Source: Rheum nobile (Eukaryota > Streptophyta > Magnoliopsida > Caryophyllales > Polygonaceae). Taken from it: a stretch of 64,000 nt of DNA. The stretch lies in the NCBI GenBank assembly GCA_027886185.1, contig WOAB01000589.1, forward strand, positions 9,243,001 through 9,307,000, given 5' to 3'. A model generated the notes under the pieces. The model was not told where the DNA came from. It saw nothing but the letters and a program-made list of their open reading frames with translations, and ran no database searches. Positions 1-10,134 of this stretch are shown here, piece by piece; the stretch's first letter is position 1; every line of letters begins with the position of its first letter. The translations under genes and the position numbers were made by a program.

Positions 1-1702
1 TGTGGGCGAGTCATTAAGGAGGAGCCAAAGTCCACCGCGTGAACCTTCAGCAGGTGACATGATAATAGATTTAAATTCGAGTTTACGCATAAAAGTCGGA
101 CTCAAGATGTCGATAATATCAAGTTGGTTATGGCATTTTAGAAAGGCAATTTCCGTCCAGAAGTGTGGGCGACGAATACCCCGTGAGTTCCAGTATGCAA
201 CTCTCATATTAAACTATTGTTAAAGAAAGCAGATGTTTCACAATGGTTACGTGTGGCCAAGGAATGTGCAGAATTGGTATAGATATGATAAGTTATTGGT
301 ATCATGCATATTGTAATAGCAGTGTGTAGCTTGGTAGTTTTGTAAGGTAGGCAATGAGTTAGATGTAGCATGTTAATTGAATAAATTAAATAATGGCATG
401 GCTGGACATAAGCGGTGAGTCGATGTAATAGCAGTTTATGAGATATTAAATAATGTGGAGCATTTGATAGAATACTATTCATATATATGTCAATGTATAT
501 GTCATAACATGGGTCATCGATATGTGTCACAAGTAGTTTCATGGGCCAAGGCCCAAAGAAGATAAAACAGAGAGGGGGAGAAAACAGTGGGTAATAAAGA
601 AAAGAAAACTTAAAATTAGCTGGCGGCCCAACATAAAACAGGCAGCACCAGAAGCGAGAAAAAGCAAAGAGCAAAAAGCCCCAGTGGTCCAAAGGCCTAA
701 AAAAGCAAGCAAAGGAAATGAAATGCATAGTCATATCGAGAAAATACAAAATAATAAGTGGATTCAAATTGGAAGTGAGCTGGAAAAAGGTGGAGGTGCT
801 AATCTACTATATATCGACTAAACGCAAATACCGACTGCGCCACATGGCACTCCAAGAATACACCAATTGTTTTTTGCCACGTGGCATTTCTACAGTAATT
901 TGTACACGTGGCAGCCATTTCGTATTTTCCGGGTTTTGCCATTTCTTACCTTCAATATAGATTTGCCAGAATATTTGTATAATATTATCTTTTCCAAATT
1001 GTTAATATATGATCTGCTACGCTATTTTTGTAATCATTTATTTCGCAAATCATATTACAGATTGTACAAATATTTTGCAAATCGTAAATAATGATTTCTA
1101 AATCGTAATTATATGATCTGCCACACTATGTATGGCTAAAATTAAACCTAATTTCTTAACCAGTACTATATGTATGCCTAAAATTAAACCCTTTAGTTTT
1201 TTATGCTAATAGACATTTGCAAACGCCTGCAAAAAATAATAATAATAGGCTAATAATAGACTAATTTGAATAACCCTAACGTGCTATTAGGGTAGCAAAA
1301 AAAAAATCCAACCTGCAAAATAATACATGTATACAAACCTGCAATATGTGCAAAGAACACAAAAATGACAAAAATTAAAGCATCAATGCAAAGAACACAA
1401 AAATTAAGTTGTTGTTGGAAATTAGCTAAAAAAACTGCATTGCCATACATACAAAAGAAAGGATTGGCTGGAAACTGAAACAAATTACATAATACGTAAT
1501 CTGCAAGGCCATACATACAAAAGAAATGATCTGGGGCCGGTCCATATATGTTTTTGCAATATGTGCAATCTGTAAGGCATACTTTTTTCCAATTAGAAGA
1601 TGTACACAATAACTGTACAGAATAAAATGCATCGATTATGGCAGTTTCAATATGTGCACAATCAAATAAAATCAACCATTATAATCCATAAAATTTAGGC
1701 CT
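1..1702. other. AT-rich non-coding stretch upstream of the RPA-like gene
   Basis: No convincing gene is seen. A 187-codon minus-strand open frame (204-767) is Tyr/His/Leu-rich with no recognisable motif and no splice or codon support, so I treat it as chance. Small internal duplications are present, for example the string CCATACATACAAAAGAAA near 1,442 and 1,508. Paired GGGCC/GGCCC motifs occur near 543-555. The distal part of the promoter of the downstream gene probably lies here. Confidence 0.5.
841..912. promoter_or_regulatory. Cluster of G-box/ABRE-like motifs
   Basis: Two perfect CACGTG palindromes (878-883 and 905-910) and a related CACATGG (841-847) fall within about 70 bases, each next to GGCA. 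CACGTG with a GGC flank is the classic plant bZIP/bHLH G-box and ABRE core. The cluster is roughly 0.8 kb upstream of the TATA box at 1,703, so it could be a distal enhancer of that gene or belong to an unseen minus-strand promoter. Motif presence is direct; function is inferred. Confidence 0.4.
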
Positions 1703-1710
1703 TATAAATA
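1703..1710 (+). promoter_or_regulatory. TATA box of the RPA-like gene
   Basis: TATAAATA sits about 390 bases upstream of the first possible start codon. A splice donor-like CAG/GTATGT near 1,791 and an acceptor TTTGTAG at 2,089 suggest a short untranslated first exon (about 1,735-1,791) and a 5' UTR intron, an arrangement common in plants. Confidence 0.55.
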
Positions 1711-2091
1711 GAGAGCCTCTCCCACAATTACGTTCTAAAACTTTGTTCTCTTGCGCAGGCCTAAACAATATCGATTCTTCCTTGAGTTAGCAGGTATGTT
1801 TTACAATTCATAATAATACGATCATGCTATATAGATTCTTCCTTGGGTTCGGGAATTGTCTTATTAGTATGTTTTTGTTTGTGCAATTTATAATAATACG
1901 TTTATGAAGTGATTAGTTCGTTTCTGTTTTGTTGTTGTTGTTTTGTTCCATTGGCCCTATCTCCACTACTGAACTGATTTTCGACAACTGAGTTTCAGCA
2001 AGTACAAAATTGTAAATACTGCACTTATATTACCTTTCATTATTATATTTGTACTGAATTTGTATTGATATTTTGTATGACCTTTGTAGCA

Positions 2092-4524
2092 ATGTCAAAA
2101 CAACAATAAGAAATAAAGGATATTACGGGTACCCGAGGGAATTATGAGCTAAATGTTCGAGTAATTCGATTGTTTAAAGTTCCGAAGAAAGAAGATCGTA
2201 CGCAATACAGTACAACTGAAATAATTTTAATGGATGAAAAGGTATTAATTTTCAATTTTTTAATAATATGTTCTAATATATACAAAATTGTTTGCCTACT
2301 ATTTTTATACCACTAAGATATATTTCTTATTGTCTTAAGGGTGAGAAAATCCATGCAGTCATTAAAGAAGCTTTTATGGTGAATTTAGCAATATTAGAGG
2401 AAGGAGGTGTATATTTGATTTCAAACTTTGGAGTTGCTCTTTATGATATACCTTTCAAGTTCTCTAATCATAAATACAAGATTATATTTTATCGCAACAC
2501 TACAATTAAGCGAAGTTCATCAATTTCTATTCCTATTCATGGATTCAAATTCGCTGACTTCGAAAAAATCTTTGACGAGTCACTGGATCAAGTATACCTT
2601 TATGGTTAGTAATTCTTTAAATTAAATTTATCATTTGATTATATTATAACAATTACTGTTTCAATACGTTTAATATTTTATTTTACACATAATAGTAATT
2701 ATTGTGTAGATGTTATTGGTCAATTGGTTGGAATTGGTGACAACATTGTTACCTTTACTAACCGGAACGGAAAAGAGGGTAAAAGGATCAATATACAATT
2801 GATGGATACAAGGTATTTATTTTGTTTTTGAAATTCTGCATTATATTATAATTTCATATGTAATTTTATATTCTGTTCTTTTATATTCTTAGTTATTGTT
2901 TTATATTATATAATTATTACAGGGATAATGTCATCAATTGTACATTATGGGATGATTATGCTGAATTATGTCGTCCATTTGTTGGGTCTTCTACTCAGAA
3001 TTTCGTCGTTGTTATTATACAATTTGGAAAGCTAGGAAAATGGAATAATACACCTAATTTGTCAAATGGTTATTATGGCACAAAGATTTATTTTGATAAT
3101 GATAGCGTATGTGAGTTGCTGAATTTAAGAAAAGGTAATATTATTATTATTACATAAAATATGCATTTTAATATCCAATATTGTGATATTTATTTTAATT
3201 ATCATATACTATTTGTCTTTATTATGTAGTTTCTCAAGAAAAGAATGTTCAAAAGGTGGCAAAGTTGTGTACAATTGATAAATGAGTCGTCCTACTCCCA
3301 AACTGACCTTTTCTTAAACGTGAATGATAGAAAAACTTTAGATGAACTTTACGAACATCTTCATGATCGAGGAACGGTTAGTTCAAAATTTTAGAATTGC
3401 TATTTGTGTTAATAAATATTATTCAAATTTATTTACACTATCTTACATATTTATATATAATATCAACTATAGGTTCTCCAAGCTATTACTCTTGCCACCA
3501 TTGATCATATTGAAGATTCCTACGGATGGTACTATAATTCTTGCAAACATTGTAAAAGTAAGGTGCAACCGCAAGAGGAAAAGTTTTGGTGTAAAAAATG
3601 TGAAACTTTGGTTAACTATGCAGTCCCTAGGTACAGAATTCTGTCATTAAATTATGTAATTTCAATTCAGTCAATTTTCTGTTCAGTACTCTTTTATTCA
3701 GTCATTGTGTAGAATTTTCACAAATTCTGTAATTACATGCAGAATTCAGTTATTTTAATGTTTATACATGACATTCTAATTGTTTTTTTATATGCAGATT
3801 TAGTGTTCAAGTTAGTGTTATAGACGGATATGGTACCGCTCAATTCACTATATTTGATAGGGAAATTTCTCAATTGTTGAAGAAAATTGTGTCGAGCATT
3901 ATCGAATCAACGGATAAGGTATATATATATAAACCTTAATGCATTACTTAGTAATTGTTGTTTTTTATTGAACTTATTTTTTTTTTCAGGATGAGGACAT
4001 AAATAACATCCCGAAAGATTTAAATGTCTTGGTGAACAAAAAAATGTTATTTAGAGTTCTTATTTCGCAATTCAACATTAGCAGACTTCCTTCACCTTCG
4101 GCATATACCGTGACGAATATGATCGACGATACAACTCTCATTGAGAAATTTGAGCAAACGACCAAAGAATCTGAGGTATATATTGCTGAATTACGATTAT
4201 GTAATGCTAAATTTTGAAGTTTTTTTATGAATTAATTTTTTATTACTTACAAATTAATTTATTGTTTAATTTATTTATTGATAGGAAAATCTGGAATCAT
4301 GCACCCTAGACAATGATGTTATGTCAAAAGTTTCTTCAAATGAAATGGTTTCACCCCGTAAGCGTCGCTATATTAACATCGATGAAGAGGATAAAAATGG
4401 TGAATCAGATGAAGAAGAAAGTACTAAAGCTAATGATTGTCCTTTTTCTAATCGTGGGGAGCACTCAACTACCAAGAAGAGGCTTATATTCAAAAAAGTG
4501 AAGGAGGAAAAACTAGATGAATAA
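2092..4524 (+). pseudogene. RPA1-like: Replication protein A large-subunit-like (RPA70/DUF223 type) gene, nine coding exons, broken
   Basis: Exons read from GT/AG borders: 2092-2241, 2340-2604, 2710-2812, 2923-3134, 3230-3376, 3473-3630, 3798-3918, 3990-4175, 4285-4524. The order matches plant RPA1-like proteins: an OB fold (IRLFKVP..., LMDEKGEKIHAVI, YLISNFGVA), a second OB fold (GQLVGIG, LMDTRDNVINCTLWDDYA), then the DBD-C C4 zinc motif (CKHC...CKKC, exon 6) and a Lys-rich tail. The family binds single-stranded DNA in replication and repair; many plant copies belong to Helitrons. Two lesions are visible: an in-frame TAA at codon 6 (2107-2109) and a shift between frames in exon 5, where the upstream frame meets TGA at 3283-3285 while the conserved continuation lies in the next frame. 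All splice sites remain good, so decay looks recent, unless a different start and an alternative acceptor are used. Family call strong; functional state uncertain. Confidence 0.85.
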
Positions 4525-4923
4525 ACAATTTCATATAAAAATTAAATTTTATAATTTTGTTTTGCAGATTTTTGTTAAGTTTAGAATGGCGCTTTTCATT
4601 TAAGTTTGATGTTTAGTAATTCCTCCAAGTTAGACAATTTGTTTTGATTCTATTGCAGATTTCTGGTTAGTTTATATCATTGAAATTTTATAGTTTTGTT
4701 TATTTTGAATGATATTTTGTTACTAAAACTAAATCAATAGCAGGGGTAGATATATGATTTAGGTTCTACGATACTCAAAACATGCAATAAAACTAATATA
4801 CTATTTTTCAGTTATATGATTTAGGTTCTAGGTTACTGAAAACATGCAATAATACTAATATACTAAGTACTCTATGAGACTAATAATAAGAACTTAAATC
4901 TAAACGACTAATTCTTGGCGTAC
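4525..4923. other. 3' flank of the RPA-like gene, no gene seen
   Basis: AT-rich sequence with repeated GATTTAGGTTCTA(C/G)GATACT-like phrases at about 4,757, 4,817 and again near 6,280. These phrases form the outer edge of the duplicated module array described at 4,924-7,084. Confidence 0.4.
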
Positions 4924-5001
4924 CTATATGTCTTCTGTAATTATATGCAATAACAATCCAATTTTTTTGATGATTCCAGTCTGGACTCACACACAACAAT
5001 C
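4924..5001 (-). repeat. Exon-like module b', copy 1
   Basis: On the minus strand this 78-base block is preceded by TATAG and followed by GTACGCC, so it looks like a spliced exon. One frame is open across it (for example WNHQKNWIVIAYNYRR). A near-identical copy lies at 6,359-6,437, and longer related blocks (b) lie at 6,680 and 9,729. No known protein family is recognised. The block could be a real exon of a minus-strand transcript or simply part of a duplicated segment. Confidence 0.45.
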
Positions 5002-5243
5002 CTATACCCAAAATAAATAATTTATATTAGGTAATAGATTTATAAAATACATTAATTATAACAACTTAAGTATTAAAAGATAGAATATGACCTTACTGTA
5101 TATCTTGAATCACTGTACTGTAATAGATGTATTAATTGGAGGACAAATGCTAAAACCTGTTATTTCATGTGAACAAAATTCAGTAAATATTTTTATGTTA
5201 TGATGAATTAAATATAGTCTTAACATTAGAGTAGGAGGCATAC

Positions 5244-5315
5244 CCTTAGATGTTTTAGTTTAGGCTAGGGTTTAAGTCTTTGCTTAAGTGTCCAATCCAA
5301 TTCCACATGGAATTC
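5244..5315 (-). repeat. Exon-like module a, copy 1 (72 bases)
   Basis: The block begins after CTTATAG and ends before a GT on the minus strand, starting GAATTCCATGTGG. Two other copies of exactly the same length occur at 7,013-7,084 and 10,063-10,134. All three frames contain stops in every copy, so if it is transcribed it is a non-coding or terminal exon. It contains the telo-box-like string AAACCCTA. Its boundaries are conserved better than the sequence around it. Confidence 0.45.
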
Positions 5316-5404
5316 CTATAAGAAAAATACAATGTTAAGTACATAATATATTTATAATAATGAACTAAGTATTATATTACTTTTAAAGAAATATAACCGT
5401 GACC

Positions 5405-5470
5405 TGGAAGTACATCTTCAATTAAAAAAGGAGATGTATATTTTATTTCTTAGGTTGAAACCTGCAAAGC
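5405..5470 (-). repeat. Exon-like module c, copy 1
   Basis: The minus strand reads TTTGCAG then GTTTCAAC...GTACTTCCAG then GT, again exon-like. Related copies are near 10,215-10,290 and, more diverged, 11,180-11,255 and 11,790-11,850. The open stretch is too short to assign a product. Confidence 0.35.
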
Positions 5471-5599
5471 AAAATGAGGAGAAAGTGTCAAAAAAGTTAT
5501 GAAGCAAAATGAAATTATCTAAATTGACTTTACATATAGTTGATGATTGTAGGGATACCTCCATAACTTCCTCCACCAAAAAAACATTATCCTTGAAGG

Positions 5600-6056
5600 T
5601 CTTTTTTTTACCTGAACCCGTTCGGAGGTGGAAAGTGCTTTTGTATTAAGCCTGGAAGACAAATAAGTTTAAGAAAATTAGATTTGTAAACTCATACACA
5701 GAGAGAAAAAGATATAGAGAGATGGAGGGCGATAGAGATAGAGATAATGAGACAGAAAACTTAGCTTTTAATTGTAAGGATGGTGTTCTTTGTTGGATCT
5801 GAAACCCTTCGGTGGCTTTCCATGTTAAATGAATACAGAGGTGATCCAAATCATTTTTTGTTTAAACCTTGAAGACAAAGAAGTAAAAAAAAAAACAATA
5901 TGTAAATTAACATGCATAGAGATTAGGTTTAGGGTCAGAGATTGAGAGAGGGAGAGAATGTGACAGAGATAAAGCATCCTTACATTTATCCACATTTGAT
6001 TTCGCCAGAACATCCTCTATGCGTCTGAAACCCGTCGATCTCTCTGCATGTTATTA
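5600..6056 (-). repeat. Exon-like module e, three adjacent diverged copies
   Basis: Three versions of a block are seen (about 5,600-5,665, 5,770-5,870, 6,000-6,056). On the minus strand each has a TTTGTCTTC(C/A)AG-like acceptor followed by text resembling ACAAAAGCACTTTCCACC and HLTWKATEGF-like coding. GA-rich stretches (AGAGAGA) separate them. More copies occur at 12,770-12,830, 12,940-13,030 and 14,200-14,330. Whether these are 5' exons of a minus-strand gene family or transposon fragments cannot be settled here. Confidence 0.4.
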
Positions 6057-6358
6057 AACAATGTAAATAAAATGTTATGTATCTTTAAAATTGGAATTAA
6101 TCGTATTTATATCAGTTTTTCAAGTTGTTCGATACTAGGAGTCTTACAAAAATCTCAGAAGTTGTTCACTTGGAAGAAGCATCGAAACTAAAAAGGTATT
6201 GTTTATTTTTGTGTTGTTCGATTTCTAATGTTTGATTGTGTTAGGTATTAAAACTAAACCAATAGGGTTCAGTTATATGATTTAGGATCTAGGATACTGA
6301 AAACATGCAATAAAACTAATATAAGAACTTAAATCTAAACGACTAATTCTTGGCATAC

Positions 6359-6437
6359 CTATATGTCTTCTGTAATTATATGCAATAACAATCCATATTT
6401 TTTTGATGATTCCAGTCTGGACTCACACACAACAGTC
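6359..6437 (-). repeat. Exon-like module b', copy 2
   Basis: Near-identical copy of the 4,924-5,001 block with one extra T in the poly-T run, flanked by the same TATAG acceptor and GT donor. The surrounding segment (about 6,240-6,660) is also a close copy of 4,740-5,230, which shows a segmental direct duplication with a period of about 1.43 kb. Confidence 0.5.
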
Positions 6438-6679
6438 CTATACCCAAAATAAATAATGTATATTGGGTAATAGATTTATAAAATACATTAATTATCACAA
6501 CTTAAGTATTAAAAGATAGAATATGACCTTACTGTATATCTTGAATCACTGTACTACAATAGATGTATTAATTGGAGGACAAATGCTAAAACCTGTTATT
6601 TCATGTGAACAAAATTCAGTAAATATTTTTATGTTAATGAACAATTAAATATAGTCTTAACTTTAGAGTAGGAATATAC

Positions 6680-6787
6680 CTAAAGCTAAAGATAGTGGGC
6701 GTTGCTGTATGTCTTTCATTTTATACAATATAAAGTATTGTCCCCAAAGGTTATTATGAGTCCAATTCGAGTTTACATATGTGATTC
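6680..6787 (-). repeat. Exon-like module b, copy 1 (108 bases)
   Basis: Flanked on the minus strand by TTGGTATAG and GTATATT. It is open throughout in one frame and encodes a peptide containing WTHNNLWGQYFILYKMKDIQ. The copy at 9,729-9,836 has the same length and keeps LWGQYFIL..MKDIQ.RPLS, so amino-acid conservation across copies is visible. Residue spacing resembles the shorter b' blocks, which suggests all are paralogous. No known domain is recognised. Confidence 0.45.
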
Positions 6788-7012
6788 CTATACCAAGAAT
6801 AAACATGCATGTATTAGTACTGAATAGATTTATAAAATAAATAAAAATAATCATGTTAATTACAGGAAATAGATAGAGCATGACCTTACTGTAAATGTTA
6901 ATGCAGGGTAACAAATGCTGTAACCTGTATTTTCAAGGGATAAAAAATCAGTAATATTTTAAATTTTAATGATCAATAAAACATATTCTTAATTTTAGTG
7001 TACGAGGCATAC

Positions 7013-7084
7013 CTTTAGATCTTTCAGTTTAGGTTAGGGTTTAGCTCTTGCCTTAAGTGTTGAGTCCAGATCCACATGGAATTC
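7013..7084 (-). repeat. Exon-like module a, copy 2
   Basis: 72-base block with the same GAATTCCATGTGG start and AG/GT borders as the copies at 5,244 and 10,063. It lies about 225 bases from a b module, the same a-then-b order as at 10,063/9,729 on the minus strand. Confidence 0.45.
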
Positions 7085-7640
7085 CTATAAGAAAATAAAT
7101 CTGTTAAGTACATAATAGATTATAAATAAAAATTAACAAAGTATGCTGTAGTTGCAAATTTTTTTCAAATCAGTAAACATACTTCTAGTTAAAACATAAA
7201 GAATTTTGTTGAAGTAAATATAGCATTGATTTCTAACTATTATTTTAATTTGCATTGATTTCTAACCTTTTTTTTCCATAAAATTTAATTTACCATATAA
7301 ATTATAAATATGAACTATTTTCAAACTATACGAATATATATTACAAAATTTATGCTATAATAATATTATATTAAGGAGATATTACGTTCCCTTATCCATT
7401 AATTGCAAAATTTCCCTATATGTATATATCATATTTACAGAATATAGTATTTATATTAAATGGAAACATTATAATTTTCATATATGTGATGATATCAGAA
7501 TTTTCCTAACGTGATGAATGTAGATTTTTGTTTAAGTAAATATAGCTCATAAAGGTGATTTAGTGATTTTCTATGATATACTATGATATTTTTATTTATA
7601 CACTATCTCAAAATAGGGAAAAAAAATACAAATCAAGACT
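7085..7640. other. AT-rich spacer, promoter region of the acidic-tail gene
   Basis: No open frame of note. Very AT-rich with homopolymer runs. It ends at a TATA box, so the distal promoter of the next gene probably lies here, between divergent transcription (minus-strand modules to the left, plus-strand gene to the right). Confidence 0.4.
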
Positions 7641-7641
7641 C

Positions 7642-7649
7642 TATAAATA
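7642..7649 (+). promoter_or_regulatory. TATA box of the acidic-tail gene
   Basis: TATAAATA lies about 75 bases upstream of the start codon at 7,725, the spacing expected for a plant core promoter with a short leader of some 45 bases. Confidence 0.65.
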
Positions 7650-7724
7650 CCCCATATGTTGTAACGCATCTATCACGTTCAACATTCTTAATTTCTTAAG
7701 CAGCATCATTTTATAATATTAAGT

Positions 7725-8692
7725 ATGGTGCATCCCATTCCGCATGATGTCTCAATTGACACTGAGGTGCTTTTTCTTACAGATATTGTACTGGAAAGCC
7801 ATTTTTATAGGTTTCCAAGTATCGTAAACAATTTTTACATTCGACTTTCCTTTCCAATTGATTTATCGGACGATGAACATTACATCAAATGTTCAGTTAC
7901 TATGCCAAGTGATCTAGCAAATGCAACACAAAGGTATTTTGTATTCTAAAAGTATTTTTTTGCATATATTATACTATTTTTTGTATTTTAATAATATTAT
8001 ATGTCGTTTTTTTTTAATTAATTTAAGGTTGTTAAAAAATTGTTTTTTTTCTTGTTTTACGCATGTGCAGGTTAAAAAATGCTTTGGATGAAATGAATAA
8101 GAGATATACTCTATTCATCTATGAGAGGGATCCTATTTTATTCCCAAACATTCATATGAATTTTGCAATAAGAAACGTGGTAGGATTTTTCGGTCCAACT
8201 CAACTCGCAGGATTTCATTCGACATTTACATCCTATAATCCTATGATTGTTGTTCTTACACATGCTGAATTGGATGAAAGTCTTCTTGAGCAAATGTTTT
8301 TACCATATGGCCATGATCGCTATATACGTATTGATTCATTGTACAATAATGAACACAATTACATCACATGGCGCAGCAGTGATGTAAATATATGGATTGA
8401 CAGTGAAGGAAATGATTATATTTTGAAATTTAATAGCAAGTTTGTTGAAGCATGGAAGCTTTCATGTATTTACGAAATGGGTAATGAAATGTCCAGACTT
8501 TTACTATGGAGTACTTTGGATGAATTTGCAAAGCATAATCGTCTACCTTGGCAATACTTAAACGGGAGACAGGAGGTGATTAATTTAAGTGATGAAAAAG
8601 AACAAGACAACGAAGAGGAAGAAGAAGACAATGAAGAAGAAGACAATGAAGATGAAGAACCTTTTGAGGCAGAAGAAGACAATGAAGATTAG
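7725..8692 (+). CDS. Two-exon gene, 276-residue protein of unknown function with acidic tail
   Basis: Exons 7725-7933 and 8071-8692 join in frame across a 137-base AT-rich intron (AAAG/GTATTT ... GTGCAG/G), with the interrupted codon giving Arg70. The start is the first ATG after a well-spaced TATA box. The body (about residues 1-235) is mixed alpha/beta in character, with several aromatic stretches such as HNYITWRSSDVNIWID and LPWQYLNGRQEV. The last 40 residues are almost all Glu, Asp and Asn. There is no signal peptide, membrane segment, zinc motif or catalytic signature that I recognise. The acidic tail suggests a nuclear, chromatin- or nucleic-acid-associated role, but that is inference. 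No stops or frameshifts are present, unlike the neighbouring RPA-like gene. Possible alternatives are a lineage-specific B3-like DNA-binding protein or a protein carried by a DNA transposon. Confidence 0.65.
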
Positions 8693-9728
8693 GATAGTAT
8701 GAATTTTATTTGTTTTAAAGCTTTTAGATATTTATAATTTCCAATTTATTATGTCGTTTTTTAAAACATGTGACTCTTAGTTATGTTTCATTTAGGTATT
8801 ACATGATTATTAATGATATGAGTATGTTTTTTTAGTTTTTTCCACTTTTTATTTGCTGAAATTTGCTTTGTTAATTTTGTAAAGTGCAAGATAAAAGAAG
8901 TGAAGATGTGAGAAGAGAAAATAATGGTCATATACTGTTAAAGAATATAAAATATTAATATATTATGAAGTTTATACGAAATCTCAACTTTACTAATAAA
9001 TGTAAATGATTTCACAAATGCATTAAAATTGGTTATAAATCTTTTCATTTTGTATGTAAAGTAGATTTTAGGTTATGGAAAACATGACTATATTAATATT
9101 TTTCATATTATACTTATTCTGATAAACATTTTAAGTAAACTAATATTTTTTTATGATTTGTTTCTTTATTGTCATAAGCAGCTATATACGATTTGAAGTC
9201 TTTGATTTGTTTGGATTCACTTATGTGCATAATGAACTAAATATTTCCATTTAAGTATAAACCTAGAAGGAAAAATTAATATTTGTGCTTACATTTTTAA
9301 TATATTTATAGACACTTGCTAGGGTTTTTAAATGTTAACTTTTAAAACCCTAAGTTATAAGATATGAGAACATAATGAAATCTTCTAAAACCATTTAAGT
9401 ATTCGTTTATATATATACGTCTTAGGTGTTGAGATTTCACATGGAGTTTGTGTGTTGATTTACATACAGTCAAGGGTTATCTAGGAGGCTGTTGTGAAGG
9501 ACATAAGGTTTTAACTTGTGAGACAAAGCTTGAGACAAAGCTGCTTAAAGTCATCGAAAGTAACAGGTAATGTATTTGTTAATGTTGTTCGATTTATAAT
9601 GTTTTATTTTCTTTATTTACAACTAGATCTAGATGTCTTCAATTTTATGATTTAAGGTTACTCGATGTTTTTCATACAACTATACTACTTTACTCTATGC
9701 AAAAAGTCATTAAAAACTCTAAATATAC
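8693..9728. other. AT-rich intergenic stretch
   Basis: No gene is seen. A possible 3' end region of the acidic-tail gene follows its stop. Several AATAAA-like strings are present, but none is distinctive. Confidence 0.4.
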
Positions 9729-9836
9729 CTAAAGCGAAAGATAGTGGGCGTACCTGTATGTCTTTCATTTGAGGCAATATAAAGTATTGTCCCCACAGTT
9801 TATTATGAGTCAAATCCGAGCTCACATATGTGATTC
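9729..9836 (-). repeat. Exon-like module b, copy 2 (108 bases)
   Basis: Same length and borders as 6,680-6,787. It carries LTHNKLWGQYFILPQMKDIQ in the open frame. An internal GACATACAG/GTACGCC string at the position corresponding to the end of the b' modules looks like an alternative donor, so b' may be the short-donor version of b. Confidence 0.45.
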
Positions 9837-10062
9837 CTATACCAAGAATAAACAAGCCTGTATTAGTACTGAATAGATTTCTAAAATAAATAAAAATAGT
9901 AATTTTAATTACAGGAAATAGATAGAGCATGACCTTACTGTAAATGTTAATGCAGGGTAACAAATGCTATAACCTGTATTTTCAGGGGATAAAAAATAAG
10001 TAAATATTTGTAATTTTAATGATCAATAAAACATAGTCTTAATTTTAGTGTACGAGGCTTAC

Positions 10063-10134
10063 CTTTAGATCTTTCAGTTTAGGTTAGGGTTTAGCTCTTT
10101 CCTTAAGTGTCGAATCCAGATCCACATGGAATTC
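10063..10134 (-). repeat. Exon-like module a, copy 3
   Basis: 72 bases, same borders as the two other copies. Followed on the minus strand by module b at 9,729-9,836 and preceded by module c at about 10,215-10,290, giving the module order c-a-b. Confidence 0.45.

Noticed and set aside
204..767. 187-codon minus-strand open frame
   Set aside because: Low-complexity composition from AT-rich sequence, no motif, no promoter, no splice support.
9301..9360. Telomere-like TAGGGTTT and CCCTAA strings at several places
   Set aside because: Single telo-box-type words, not tandem telomere arrays.
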